This document shows positions 35,032 through 35,870 of a stretch of DNA of 35,870 bases, one piece after another (position 1 is the stretch's first letter; every line of letters starts with the position of its first letter). The position numbers and the translations under genes are program-made. The notes beneath the pieces were generated by a model. It made no database searches. It saw only the letters and a program-made list of their open reading frames with translations, and was not told where the DNA came from. Location: assembly GCA_028279985.1 (NCBI GenBank), contig JANQMR010000034.1:1-35870 (forward strand). Direction: 5' to 3'. The DNA is from Woeseiaceae bacterium (lineage in GTDB: Bacteria; Pseudomonadota; Gammaproteobacteria; Steroidobacterales; Woeseiaceae).

Positions 35032-35870
35032 TCAAACCCGCTTGAAGCTCTCGAGCCGTCGCGTACGGCTGACCGCGCAGCCGATGCCGCGACCGGGGTG
35101 ATCGGCATAAGGCGGATTCGACCAGCCGAAGTAATACAGATACCAGGCTTCGGGTGTTGCAACCAGGCGCGGATTGGCAACCCCGCCCGAGTCCCAGGCA
35201 CCCTGTGGGCCGACGGTAAAAAACGGGCTTTGCGGCAGTCGCCGCCACGCCAGGAGATCGTCCGAGACCGCAGCGCAGATCGCACGCCGTTCCGCCGTTT
35301 CGGCGCGGCCGTCGCGCGACGTGTAGACCATGAGCCACTTTTCGGGCGCATCGGTCGGATTCCGGATGATATCCCGCGTTACGATCCCGGCCGATTCCGG
35401 CAAGGGCGGATCGGCATCGAAATCGAAATCGGGCGCCTTGGACCAGTGTTTCAGATCGGGCGACGTCACGACATGCGTGCGGTGGAAACGACCCTGGTTG
35501 TCCACGGTCGTGTAGTGCATCAGGAAACCGTCGTCGGTTGCGACGAGGCCCGGGAAGGCGACGTACACGTCGCCCGGCGCAACGTCCAGGACGGCGCCGC
35601 CCGGCGCGTCGCCGGCGATCCTGGACCAGTGAATCCCGTCCGGGCTTTCGGCGATGCCGAGACGCATCCGGTAGCCGGGACAGGCATACAATTCCTTGGT
35701 GTCGGCGGGAACTTCGCGGCTGCCGCCGAAGTACGCCATCAGGTAGCGGCCCTCGTGACGAATCACGTCGGTCACCGCCACGTGGCCGCAGTCGAAGGCG
35801 TCCGGGTCGTCCGACGGTGTCAGCACCGCTCCGCCCTCGAGATGGTGATCCTCGCGTTGCCAGCGTAAAC
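35032..35870 (-). CDS. Five-bladed beta-propeller glycosidase-like protein (5' partial)
   Basis: The frame runs off the right edge, so the N-terminus is missing; 279 codons are visible. The repeated blade pattern is seen in GRYLMAYFGG, RLGIAESPDGIHWSR, HVVTSPDLKHWSKA, KWLMVYTSRDG and AWYLYYFGWSNPP, where aromatic residues alternate with SPD.. HW turns. This is the layout of GH43/GH32-like or related propeller proteins that act on plant or microbial glycans. The Asp in DPDAFD near the start of the visible part may be the general base, but this is not certain. It converges with the Gfo/Idh/MocA gene across the minisatellite, so it may serve a different operon on the right. Confidence 0.82.
   Translation of the reverse strand, partial: LRWQREDHHLEGGAVLTPSDDPDAFDCGHVAVTDVIRHEGRYLMAYFGGSREVPADTKELYACPGYRMRLGIAESPDGIHWSRIAGDAPGGAVLDVAPGDVYVAFPGLVATDDGFLMHYTTVDNQGRFHRTHVVTSPDLKHWSKAPDFDFDADPPLPESAGIVTRDIIRNPTDAPEKWLMVYTSRDGRAETAERRAICAAVSDDLLAWRRLPQSPFFTVGPQGAWDSGGVANPRLVATPEAWYLYYFGWSNPPYADHPGRGIGCAVSRTRRLESFKRV

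Overview
The window looks like a GC-rich gammaproteobacterial chromosome. The proteins that can be placed are of proteobacterial type: a YadG/YadH-like ABC pair, a ZnuD-like TonB receptor, an Lrp/AsnC regulator and lipoproteins with classical lipoboxes. The organism is an inference; there is no rRNA or other taxonomic marker. No tRNA, rRNA, CRISPR array or transposase gene was seen.

Region 1 (1-8.1 kb) is an accessory-looking module that is visibly less GC-rich than the rest. It holds the 3' part of a giant SpvB/VCBS/RHS protein with N-terminal fibronectin-III repeats and a C-terminal class-3 lipase domain. An overlapping ankyrin-repeat lipoprotein follows and is the obvious immunity candidate.

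Region 2 (8.3-13.9 kb, minus strand) is a compact operon: a DUF6356-like small protein, a LolA-like periplasmic protein, two FtsX/LolC-type permeases, a LolD/MacB-type ATPase and an outer-membrane beta-barrel. It reads as a Lol-like envelope trafficking route that ends in its own barrel.

Region 3 (14-23.7 kb) is mixed housekeeping: an Lrp/AsnC regulator, a CBS-pair protein, an AI-2E family permease, a thioredoxin-fold protein, a small exported protein, a small membrane protein plus a zinc-type TonB receptor with His/Asp-rich loops, a lipoprotein methyltransferase homologue, and the YadGH-like ABC exporter.

Region 4 (23.7-35.9 kb) is a catabolic cluster arranged around a LysR regulator. The minus-strand arm runs LysR, luciferase-like flavin monooxygenase, alpha/beta hydrolase, FAD dehydrogenase. 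The divergent plus-strand arm runs triple-RidA protein, beta-hydroxyacid dehydrogenase, CocE/NonD hydrolase, second beta-hydroxyacid dehydrogenase, SDR, Gfo/Idh/MocA dehydrogenase, with overlapping or nearly touching genes throughout. A five-bladed-propeller glycosidase-like gene enters from the right edge. The mix of LLM monooxygenase, RidA and alpha/beta hydrolase recalls the Rut pyrimidine pathway in logic, but the substrate cannot be read from sequence.

Several intergenic gaps carry short tandem duplications or palindromes (near 16.26, 17.05, 20.6, 22.67 and 34.95 kb), and a REP-like inverted repeat lies near 17.75 kb.
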